The position numbers and the translations under genes were made by a program. Of a stretch of 14,299 nt of DNA, positions 1 to 6,327 are shown one piece after another. Each line of letters starts with the position of its first letter. Positions within the stretch are counted from its first letter, which is position 1. Origin of the DNA: Chthoniobacter flavus (GTDB lineage: Bacteria; Verrucomicrobiota; Verrucomicrobiia; Chthoniobacterales; DYNR01); NCBI GenBank assembly GCA_020720945.1, contig DYNR01000027.1:1-14299 (forward strand), in the 5' to 3' direction. Below the pieces are notes generated by a model. That model had not been told where the DNA came from, made no database searches, and saw only the letters and a list, made by a program, of their open reading frames with translations.

Positions 1-2
1 CG

Positions 3-164
3 CACAGCGTGGTGACAACGGTGTTGCCGCTGGCGGATGGGCGGGTGCTGCGGATACGGAAAGCGAGCCGCCCAGATGAGGAACAAGAAAGCATTTATCG
101 GATGCTGGGAATCGACTGGAAATCGGGGTTCGCCACACAAAAAGCATACAATCGCAAAAAATGA
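3..164 (+). CDS. C-terminal fragment of a protein, possibly an IS1634/IS4-like transposase
   Basis: An open frame enters from the left edge and stops at TGA 162-164, giving 53 residues that begin HSVVTTVLPLADGRVLRIRK and end in AYNRKK. The pattern of a DGRVLRIRK-like strand, a PDEEQ turn and then IYRMLGI resembles the tail of IS1634/IS4-type transposases, which often end with a 'DGR.. lR..  P..EQ..I...LGI' segment. This is recalled from family knowledge and was not tested. No DDE catalytic residues lie inside the window and no terminal inverted repeat was recognised just downstream. It could instead be the tail of an unrelated protein. The reading frame is fairly secure; the function is a guess. 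Confidence 0.4.
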   Translation, partial: HSVVTTVLPLADGRVLRIRKASRPDEEQESIYRMLGIDWKSGFATQKAYNRKK

Positions 165-234
165 TTTTGTAGTGCCTTTTGCGAAAATCCCCCCGTTTCT
201 CGATAGAAGCCGCCCTCCCGACCAGAAATCTGGG

Positions 235-262
235 CTAACTTCTAACTTCTGCCTTCTACCCC
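235..262. repeat. Short heptanucleotide tandem repeat
   Basis: Four consecutive 7-base units are seen: CTAACTT, CTAACTT, CTGCCTT and CTACCCC, so the period is kept while the sequence decays. It lies in the 189-base gap between the left-edge gene fragment and miaB. Heptanucleotide repeats of this kind occur in intergenic DNA of several bacterial groups. No function can be assigned. Confidence 0.4.
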
Positions 263-308
263 CCTCTCTTGGACGAGAAGCGTGTTTCAAAAAAATCACA
301 CAAGAGCC

Positions 309-343
309 AAGGAGTGCTTGGAATGCTTGCCCTTCATTGCTAA
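309..343 (+). other. Possible leader ORF (6 codons) with strong Shine-Dalgarno ahead of miaB
   Basis: AAGGAG at 309-314 is followed after 8 bases by ATG 323-325. The frame encodes MLALHC and stops at TAA 341-343, 10 bases before the ATG chosen for miaB. The spacing is ideal for initiation, while the miaB ATG itself has no Shine-Dalgarno. The short ORF is in a different frame from miaB. It may be a leader peptide that couples ribosomes to miaB, or a chance match, since several genes in this window also lack a Shine-Dalgarno. Confidence 0.3.
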
Positions 344-353
344 AAATCCAACC

Positions 354-1712
354 ATGCCTACTGTCTATATCAAAACCTACGGGTGCCAAATGAACGAACG
401 CGACTCGGTGCAAGTCGGCGCGATGCTGGCGGAAAAAGGCTTTCGCCTCGTCCCGAACGAAGAAGATGCCGATGTTCTCTTGCTCAACACTTGCAGCGTC
501 CGCGACATGGCAGAGCAAAAAGCAATCGGCAAAATGGGGATGCTCGCCCGCCTCCGCAAAACCCGCCCAAACTTGGTGCTGGGCTACCTCGGTTGCATGG
601 CACAAAGCAGGGGCGCAGAACTCCTGTCAACTCCCGTCCCCGTAGATTTGGTCGTGGGAACCCAAAAATTTCATCGGGTGGCAGAGTATGTGGAAGATCT
701 TTACCGAAAAAAAACGGAAGCACGCATCGACGACCAGTGCCTGCCGATCGTCGATGTCTCGGAAGAAAACGACTCGCAATCAACCATCCGCGACCACACT
801 CTCAAAGCGGGGCAATCCTCGGCCTTCGTCTCCATCATGCAAGGCTGTAATATGCGTTGCACCTTCTGCATTGTCCCCGATACCCGCGGAAAAGAACGCT
901 CCCGCACAATCGCCGACATCGTGGAAGAAGTCCGCCAACTCGTCAGCGAGGGAGTCAAAGAAGTCACTCTCCTCGGGCAAATCGTCAACCTTTACGGACG
1001 GCACGAATTCCCTCCCATCGGAGAAAAAAGCCCCTTTGTCCAACTCCTCGAAGCAGTCCACTCGGTCCCCGGCCTGCGCCGACTCCGCTTCACTTCTCCC
1101 CACCCCATCGGCTTCCGCGACGATCTCGTCGGCGCCTTCGCCCGCCTGCCGAACCTCATGGAGCATGTCCACCTTCCTTTGCAATCTGGCTCGGACCGCC
1201 TCCTGAAACAAATGCGCCGGGGCTACACGGCGGACAAATACCGCTCCCTCGTCAAAAAATTGCGCGAAGCCCGCCCAGACATCGCCATCACCACCGACAT
1301 CATCGTCGGCTACCCCGGCGAAACCGGGGAGGACTACGCTGCCACCTGCGCTCTCGTCGAAGAACTGCGCTTCGATAACGCGTTCATTTTCCGCTATTCA
1401 AAACGAAAAAACACGCCGGCAGCAGAAATGGAAAACCAAATTCCGGAAGAGACAAAAGAAGCCCGCAACCAAGATTTGCTGGCGAGAGTCAACGCGATCG
1501 TCTCGGAAAAACTCCGCTCGATGGTCGGCAAGGAAATCGAAATTCTCTGCGAGGGAAAAAGCCGGAACAACCCGGACCGGCTTTGCGGCAGGACGCGGAC
1601 GAACCGCATCGCGGTGTTCGATGCAAGCGAAGCCAAAGCGGGCGATATATTCCCTTTGATCGTCGAGGAAGCTTCTGGCAGCACCCTCTACGGAAAAATC
1701 AAAGCCCCGTAA
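354..1712 (+). CDS. miaB: tRNA-2-methylthio-N6-dimethylallyladenosine synthase MiaB
   Basis: This 452-residue radical SAM methylthiotransferase adds the 2-methylthio group to i6A37 in tRNAs that read codons starting with U. It shows the full family architecture. The N-terminal MTTase domain has three cluster cysteines at C11 (YGCQMN), C47 (NTCSVRD) and C81 (YLGCMAQ). The radical SAM motif GCNMRCTFC supplies C165, C169 and C172, followed by the typical PDTRGKERSR. A C-terminal TRAM domain (about residues 385-450, GKEIEILCEG onward) binds RNA. The start at ATG 354 is chosen because MPTVYIKTYGCQMN matches the family N-terminus; the frame stays open upstream to a GTG at 282, but those residues are not conserved. 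No Shine-Dalgarno precedes this ATG. The motif usually read as LLGQNVNSYG is LLGQIVNLYG here. It lies 80 bases upstream of aroK on the same strand. The identification is secure. Confidence 0.95.
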   Translation: MPTVYIKTYGCQMNERDSVQVGAMLAEKGFRLVPNEEDADVLLLNTCSVRDMAEQKAIGKMGMLARLRKTRPNLVLGYLGCMAQSRGAELLSTPVPVDLVVGTQKFHRVAEYVEDLYRKKTEARIDDQCLPIVDVSEENDSQSTIRDHTLKAGQSSAFVSIMQGCNMRCTFCIVPDTRGKERSRTIADIVEEVRQLVSEGVKEVTLLGQIVNLYGRHEFPPIGEKSPFVQLLEAVHSVPGLRRLRFTSPHPIGFRDDLVGAFARLPNLMEHVHLPLQSGSDRLLKQMRRGYTADKYRSLVKKLREARPDIAITTDIIVGYPGETGEDYAATCALVEELRFDNAFIFRYSKRKNTPAAEMENQIPEETKEARNQDLLARVNAIVSEKLRSMVGKEIEILCEGKSRNNPDRLCGRTRTNRIAVFDASEAKAGDIFPLIVEEASGSTLYGKIKAP

Positions 1713-1792
1713 AATTTCCCTTTTCCCCACGCGCTAAACCAACGCTCTCGCCACGCTATCCTCCTATCATCCAACAAATTAAAAAACGCTCT

Positions 1793-2326
1793 ATGCTTCC
1801 AAACATCATTTTCATCGGGTTCATGGGCAGCGGCAAATCGTCTGTCGGCCGCCATGTCGCAGGCATGACGGGGCACCGCTTCTTAGACACGGACGACCTC
1901 GTTTCCCAAAAAGCGAAGCAAGACATCCCGTCCATCTTCGCCGCGCACGGGGAAGAGTATTTCCGGGATTTGGAAACGGGATGCCTCAAGGATCTGGTCG
2001 GGATTTGCGGGGTCGTTCTGGCAACGGGCGGCGGCCTGATCTTGCGGGAAGAAAACCGCGCGCTGCTCAAAAAAATCGGGGTCACCGTTTGGTTGGACGC
2101 AGAGCCCGATGTGATTTTTGAAAGGGTGAGCAGGAACTCGCGCCGCCCGCTCTTGGCGACGGAAAACCCGCGCGAAACTTTTGACCGACTCCGCCAAGCC
2201 CGCCTGCCGACCTACGAAGCCGCCTCGGATTTCCGGGTTGATTCGACGGGACTAACCCATGCGCAAGCCGCAAAATGCGCCATCGAAGGCATCCGCAGAA
2301 CGCTGAATTCCCGCCCTCGCGGATGA
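1793..2326 (+). CDS. aroK: Shikimate kinase
   Basis: This cytoplasmic enzyme phosphorylates shikimate with ATP in the chorismate pathway to aromatic amino acids. The product has 177 residues, normal for the family. Visible motifs are the Walker A loop GFMGSGKS (residues 9-16), the shikimate-binding Asp in DTDD (D34), R58 in YFRDLE, the GGG loop at 79-81, the lid region RNSRRPLL (114-121) and R137 in RLPTYE. All key residues are present. ATG 1793 is chosen because MLPNIIFIGFMGSGKS is the usual short lead into Walker A; the frame is open further upstream but that part is not conserved and overlaps miaB. No Shine-Dalgarno is evident. The stop codon overlaps the start of the next gene (ATGA), suggesting translational coupling. 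Confidence 0.95.
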   Translation: MLPNIIFIGFMGSGKSSVGRHVAGMTGHRFLDTDDLVSQKAKQDIPSIFAAHGEEYFRDLETGCLKDLVGICGVVLATGGGLILREENRALLKKIGVTVWLDAEPDVIFERVSRNSRRPLLATENPRETFDRLRQARLPTYEAASDFRVDSTGLTHAQAAKCAIEGIRRTLNSRPRG

Positions 2327-3549
2327 CCGAAGAGCCCTCCCCGTCTTTCTTTTCGCCCCTCTCCTTTCCCGCATACAGGGCACTCTGGGTGGCTTCGATG
2401 CTCAACAACATCGGCAGCATGATGCACTCGGTGGCCGTCGCATGGATTATCACCGGCATGACTACCAGCCCTGGCCTAGTCGCCATGGTTCCTGTCGCCG
2501 GCTCGCTCGCGGGAATCCTCGCGACGCTTCCCGCCGGAGTTTGCTGCGACTTTTACGGGAAACGCGCAGTCCTTTTCTACACTGCCACATGGTGCATTTT
2601 TTCTTCTCTCTGCTTGGTTGCCGCCGTTTTATCAGGCGTGCTGACCCCCACCTTTTTGCTCTTGCTGGTCTTCAGCTTGGGGCTCGGCGATTCCGCCCGA
2701 TTCCCCGCATGGCAAGCGTCCATCCAAGATGTCCTCCCAAAAAAACTTCTGGCAAACGCGGTCTCCCTGAGCAGCATCAGCTTCAATGTCGCCCGCTCCG
2801 TCGGCCCGGCATTCGGAGGATTCCTCGTGGCTTGCACGGGCGCGGCTTCCGTCATTTTTTTGAATGCCCTGTCTTCCGTTGCCGTCCTCTTCGCCTCGCA
2901 GAAACTGCAGGCCCCACAGGAAAAATGCAAGGCTTCTCCCCGGGAATTCTTCGCGTCTTTCCGCCAGGGAAGCAACTGCTTATTTTCTAGCAACCCTCTG
3001 GTATGGATTATGTTGCGCCTCGTCAGCACGCATTTCCTTTCGGCGTGCATCTGGGCGTTCCTCCCCCTCATCGGCAGAGATCGCCTTTCCTTGAGCGCCT
3101 TTGAATACGGGCTTCTCTTGAGCTCGACCGGCATTGCCGCCATCGCGTCGGCAGCTCTGGTTCCCGCTCTCCGCCAGGCGTTTCCCGTCCCCGTCTTGCA
3201 CGGCCTCTCGTGCGCGATGCTGGCCGCCGGCATTTTTTGGATCGCCGCCTGCGAGAGCTTCGCTTCCGCTCTCGGGGCCACCGCCATCTGCGGATTTTCT
3301 CTGGTCAGTTGCAATGTCCACCTGAATGTGACTTTCCAGCACCTCGCGCCGGACTCCCTCCGCGGGCGCTTGATTTCGTTTTATTTTTTGGGGTTCGAAA
3401 TCGGCCTGGCAAGCGGTGCCTGGATTTCTGGCAGGTTCGCCGACATCTACGGCATTGCGCCGACCATGATGGGTTGCGCTGCCCTCCTCCTGCTTTCAGC
3501 TCCCCTTTCTCTCAAAATCCCTGTCCTCCACCCCTCCCCTAAAAAATAA
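2323..3549 (+). CDS. MFS transporter, EntS/MFS_3-like exporter family
   Basis: This is a 408-residue inner-membrane protein with about 12 hydrophobic segments. The start FPAYRALWVASMLNNIGSMM, a conserved Gly/Pro loop near AGVCCDFYGKR (the cytoplasmic loop 2-3 motif, usually with an Arg/Lys pair), and NAVSLSSISFNVARSVGPAFGG match the MFS_3 group that includes the enterobactin exporter EntS. The substrate cannot be told from the sequence. The ATG at 2323 overlaps the aroK stop (ATGA), which supports this start and co-translation with aroK. A further in-frame ATG at 2275 lies inside aroK and is less likely. The gene ends 220 bases before the tRNA gene with no clear intrinsic terminator. The family is well supported; the function as an efflux pump is inferred. 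Confidence 0.85.
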   Translation: MTEEPSPSFFSPLSFPAYRALWVASMLNNIGSMMHSVAVAWIITGMTTSPGLVAMVPVAGSLAGILATLPAGVCCDFYGKRAVLFYTATWCIFSSLCLVAAVLSGVLTPTFLLLLVFSLGLGDSARFPAWQASIQDVLPKKLLANAVSLSSISFNVARSVGPAFGGFLVACTGAASVIFLNALSSVAVLFASQKLQAPQEKCKASPREFFASFRQGSNCLFSSNPLVWIMLRLVSTHFLSACIWAFLPLIGRDRLSLSAFEYGLLLSSTGIAAIASAALVPALRQAFPVPVLHGLSCAMLAAGIFWIAACESFASALGATAICGFSLVSCNVHLNVTFQHLAPDSLRGRLISFYFLGFEIGLASGAWISGRFADIYGIAPTMMGCAALLLLSAPLSLKIPVLHPSPKK

Positions 3550-3769
3550 AAACCCACCCCCCGCTACTCTCGCCATCTCCCCGCAATCGAAAAAAATTTT
3601 CTTCATTAAATGCTTGAACTCCCACCGAAAAAAAGGGAGACTCCTCCCCGTCCTTTCAAAAACTTCGGAAGCGATGTCCCGCATCCGGTTGGGGTCAAAG
3701 CCGCACAACGGCAACTCCCGCCAAAGCTTGCGGACAAAGCGGCACTCGAAGATTTCACTGGAATCGTGG

Positions 3770-3845
3770 GGGGGTATAGCTCAGTTGGTAGAGCGTCTCG
3801 TTCGCAATGAGAAGGTCTGGGGTTCGAATCCCCATACCTCCACCA
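3770..3845 (+). tRNA. tRNA-Ala (anticodon CGC)
   Basis: A 76-base cloverleaf was folded by hand. The acceptor GGGGGTA pairs with TACCTCC, the D-stem GCTC pairs with GAGC, and the anticodon stem TCTCG pairs with TGAGA around loop TTCGCAA. The variable region is AGGTC, and the T-stem TGGGG pairs with CCCCA around TTCGAAT. The anticodon CGC reads GCG (Ala). The third acceptor pair is G3:U70, the identity element for alanyl-tRNA synthetase, which independently confirms Ala. The discriminator is A and the CCA end is encoded. No rRNA or other tRNA gene adjoins it, and no clear promoter or terminator was found in the flanking 220 and 190 bases. Confidence 0.95.
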
Positions 3846-3944
3846 TCCAAAAAATGCCGCACTCAAAAAAGCCGTTCCCGCGAAAATCCGTAGTGGACGA
3901 ATCGGATTTCCTTGTTTACTCTCGTCTCACTCTGATCGGACTTT

Positions 3945-3967
3945 CCTAAAAAAATTTGGTCTGCTGG
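3945..3967 (+). repeat. Repeated A-tract element upstream of the radical SAM gene (copy 1)
   Basis: CCTAAAAAAATTTG at 3945-3958 is followed by GTCTGCTGG. The same 14 bases occur exactly at 5725-5738, in front of the cyclic-nucleotide-binding gene, followed after four extra bases by GACCGCTGG. This copy lies 77 bases before the likely start of the radical SAM gene. It could be a shared promoter or operator element. The rest of this intergenic stretch (3846-4035) holds only a weak promoter-like pair, TTGCGT at 3982 and GATACT at 4005 with a 17-base spacer, and a purine-rich GGAGAAGAG at 4013-4021. Confidence 0.4.
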
Positions 3968-4035
3968 TGCGGATGGGGGACTTGCGTCGGATCAAAACAT
4001 TACCGATACTTCCGGAGAAGAGTGGAAAAAAGAAT

Positions 4036-5715
4036 ATGAGCACGATTCAACCTGACATTCAGACAATAGAAAAACCTTCCGCAAAAAAACCCCGGATTCT
4101 CTTCACGAGCGTATTCGGACCCTACGCGCAAGACGACGAATACGGTAGCCGCACCATCAACCCGATGGAACTCTACCACAACCAGGTGACCCGCCTCCAA
4201 GGCCCCTTTTCGCTCCGGATGTTTCACCGCTCCTGGGGCTTGATGCTCCTGCGGGAAAATGTCAGCGCCCCGAGCTCGATGCTGGACTTCCCTACGCTCG
4301 ACCGTTTTATCGAAGAGATCAAAAACGAGAAATACGACATCTTCGCAATCTCCGCCATTCCTCCGAACTACCTGAAAGTGAAGAAAATGTGCGAGTTGAT
4401 TCGCGAGTATCAGCCGGATGCTAAAATTATCGTCGGCGGCCATGTCACTGGTATCCCGAACCTCCAAGAACGCGTCGGTGCAGACTATGTGGTCAAAGGC
4501 GAAGGGGTCCGCTGGCTCCGCGCTTTCTTGGGCGAAGACGAAAACGCGCCCGTCCGCCACCCCCGCATCTCCTCCGGGGTCGGTGCCCGCACGATGGGCT
4601 TCCACTTGGCGGAAGGCCCCGAAGACATCGCCGCCGTCCTCATCCCTTCCGTCGGTTGCCCCATGGGTTGCAACTTCTGCGCGACTTCCGCCGCCTTCGG
4701 CGGCAAAGGCAAATTCATCAATTTCTACGATACCGGCGACGACCTTTTCAAAGTGATGGTCGAACTGGAAAACGACATGAAAGTGAAGGCGTTTTTCGTC
4801 ATGGACGAAAACTTTCTCTTCCACAAAAAACGGGCGCTCCGCCTGCTAGAACTCATGAAAGCGAACGGCAAAAACTGGTCGCTCTATGTCTTCAGCTCCG
4901 CCAATGTCCTCAAATCCTACAAAATCGAAGAGTTGGTCTCCCTCGGCATCTCTTGGGTCTGGATGGGATTGGAAGGCAAAGAAAGCCAATACAACAAACT
5001 CTCGGGAACCGATACCCACGACCTCATCCGCACCCTCCAATCCCACGGTATCAATATCTTGGGTTCGACCATCATCGGCCTAGAAGAGCACACCCCGGAA
5101 AACATCGAAGAAGCCATCGACCATGCGGTCAGCCACAACACGGAGTTCCACCAGTTCATGCTTTACACCCCGGTTCCAGGAACCCCTCTTTTCGAAGAAC
5201 ACAAAGCCGCCGGAACCCTCGTGGACCCCGACTGCAACGAAACCGCTGACTTCCACGGACAATTGAAATTTGCCCACAAACACCCGAACATCCCCGCAGG
5301 CATGGAAACGGATATGCTCCTCCGCGCCTTCCAGAGAGATTTTGATGTGAACGGGCCGAGCATCATGCGCACCGCGCGCACCACCTTGGCAGGATACCTC
5401 CGCTACCGGGATTCCTCGGACCCTCTCATCCGCGACAGGTTCCGCCGCGAAGGCCGCGTCCTCCCCGTCGAATACGCCGCATCCCTCTCCGCCATGATCC
5501 GCTGGTATCGCAACAACCCGGAAATGCGCAAAAAAATCCAAGGCCTCCTCGCCGAAATCCACAAAACCTTCGGCATCCGCTCCCGGATCCTGTCCTTCTT
5601 GGGCGGTCTCTATGTCTCGTTCCTAATCAAACGAGAAGAACGCCGCATGGCCCAAGGAATCACCATCGAACCTCCCACCTTCTACGAAACTACAGAAAAA
5701 ACCGTGGTGTCTTGA
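4036..5715 (+). CDS. B12-binding-domain radical SAM protein, substrate unknown
   Basis: This 559-residue protein is of the cobalamin-binding radical SAM type; such enzymes methylate or rearrange unactivated carbons. Residues about 20-165 look like a Rossmann B12-binding domain: AISAIPPNYLKVKK, then IIVGGHVTGIP (VGG at 133-135), then ADYVVKGEG. The classical DxHxxG cobalamin loop is not seen, as is common in this family. The radical SAM motif is C208-x3-C212-x2-C215 (GCPMGCNFC), leading into a TIM-barrel of about 200 residues with FFVMDENFLF and YTPVPGTPLF. A C-terminal region of about 130 residues with RFRREGR is not recognised. ATG 4036 is chosen because GGAGAAGAG and an A-rich stretch precede it; an in-frame ATG at 3967 would add 23 residues that do not look domain-like. 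It lies alone between the tRNA and the cyclic-nucleotide gene, so context gives no substrate. Lipid or cofactor methylation is only a guess. Confidence 0.85.
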   Translation: MSTIQPDIQTIEKPSAKKPRILFTSVFGPYAQDDEYGSRTINPMELYHNQVTRLQGPFSLRMFHRSWGLMLLRENVSAPSSMLDFPTLDRFIEEIKNEKYDIFAISAIPPNYLKVKKMCELIREYQPDAKIIVGGHVTGIPNLQERVGADYVVKGEGVRWLRAFLGEDENAPVRHPRISSGVGARTMGFHLAEGPEDIAAVLIPSVGCPMGCNFCATSAAFGGKGKFINFYDTGDDLFKVMVELENDMKVKAFFVMDENFLFHKKRALRLLELMKANGKNWSLYVFSSANVLKSYKIEELVSLGISWVWMGLEGKESQYNKLSGTDTHDLIRTLQSHGINILGSTIIGLEEHTPENIEEAIDHAVSHNTEFHQFMLYTPVPGTPLFEEHKAAGTLVDPDCNETADFHGQLKFAHKHPNIPAGMETDMLLRAFQRDFDVNGPSIMRTARTTLAGYLRYRDSSDPLIRDRFRREGRVLPVEYAASLSAMIRWYRNNPEMRKKIQGLLAEIHKTFGIRSRILSFLGGLYVSFLIKREERRMAQGITIEPPTFYETTEKTVVS

Positions 5716-5724
5716 CCCCCTCGA

Positions 5725-5751
5725 CCTAAAAAAATTTGCCCAGACCGCTGG
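5725..5751 (+). repeat. Repeated A-tract element upstream of the cyclic-nucleotide-binding gene (copy 2)
   Basis: CCTAAAAAAATTTG at 5725-5738 is an exact copy of 3945-3958, and GACCGCTGG at 5743-5751 matches the downstream part of copy 1 at 7 of 9 bases. It fills most of the 64-base gap between the radical SAM gene and the next ORF. A looser A-rich relative precedes lpxC at about 6306-6327. It may be a promoter or regulator site shared by consecutive genes. Confidence 0.4.
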
Positions 5752-5779
5752 CAGAGCAAAATCACGGAACCACTAAACC

Positions 5780-6274
5780 ATGACGGAACAAGAACTCCAA
5801 ACTCTCAGCAAATTCCAGTTTTTCGTTGGCTTCAAACCCCGCGAACTCGAGACTCTCGTGGACTTGGCGGAGGAATTTACCTTCGATGAAGGCACCACCA
5901 TCATCCAAGAGGGCAATGTCGAGGACTGTATGTATGTTCTTTTGGAAGGTTCCGTCGCCATCCTCCGCGAAAACGACGGCATTGCCTTGCCTCTGATGAC
6001 CATGGAACCTGCCGCCTTTTTCGGAGAAATCGCCCTCGTGGACGACGGTCCCCGCTCGGCGACCGTCCGGGCAAAAGAACGCTGCAAAGTCTTGCGGATT
6101 GACAGGAGCACGGTCAGCGTGCTGGCCGGTGTCCAACCCGCCGCCGCCATCCATTTCTTAGTCGCCATCGGTCGCTCCCTCGTCCGCTTGCTAAGGACTT
6201 CTAACAAAAAATACTCGGATCTTTTCCTGTCCCTCCAAGTCCCCGCCTCCCCGGAAGAAAAAATCGGAGGTTGA
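5780..6274 (+). CDS. Stand-alone cyclic-nucleotide-binding (Crp-like sensor) domain protein
   Basis: The product is 164 residues, almost entirely one cNMP-binding beta-roll (about residues 10-130). The phosphate-binding cassette reads FGEIALVDDGPRSA (residues 81-94), with the conserved Glu (E83) and Arg (R92) that contact the ribose and cyclic phosphate, so ligand binding is plausible. A helical tail follows (HFLVAIGRSLVRLLRTSNKK), equivalent to the Crp dimerisation helix. There is no helix-turn-helix, so this is not a DNA-binding Crp/FNR protein but a sensor or adaptor acting through a partner. ATG 5780 is the first good start; no Shine-Dalgarno is visible. It lies 64 bases after the radical SAM gene and 53 bases before lpxC. 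Its position suggests a link to envelope regulation, but that is inference from location only. Confidence 0.85.
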   Translation: MTEQELQTLSKFQFFVGFKPRELETLVDLAEEFTFDEGTTIIQEGNVEDCMYVLLEGSVAILRENDGIALPLMTMEPAAFFGEIALVDDGPRSATVRAKERCKVLRIDRSTVSVLAGVQPAAAIHFLVAIGRSLVRLLRTSNKKYSDLFLSLQVPASPEEKIGG

Positions 6275-6327
6275 TTTTTCTCCTCCGCTCCCACAATACT
6301 CCGAACTAACAAAAAATTACCCGAACC

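Noticed and set aside
282..353. Extended GTG start for miaB adding 24 residues
   Set aside because: The added residues are not MiaB-like, and MPTVYIKTYGCQMN at 354 is the normal family N-terminus.
3610..3660. CTCCC/GGGAG hairpin after the MFS gene as a terminator
   Set aside because: A five-base stem with an 11-base A-rich loop and no following T-run; too weak to call.
3606..3949. Open frames on both strands across the tRNA (with ...GDSNPRPSHCERDALPTELY and ...GGIAQLVERLVRNEKVWGSNP)
   Set aside because: These peptides are the well-known false translations of tRNA genes; the tRNA-Ala cloverleaf explains the sequence.
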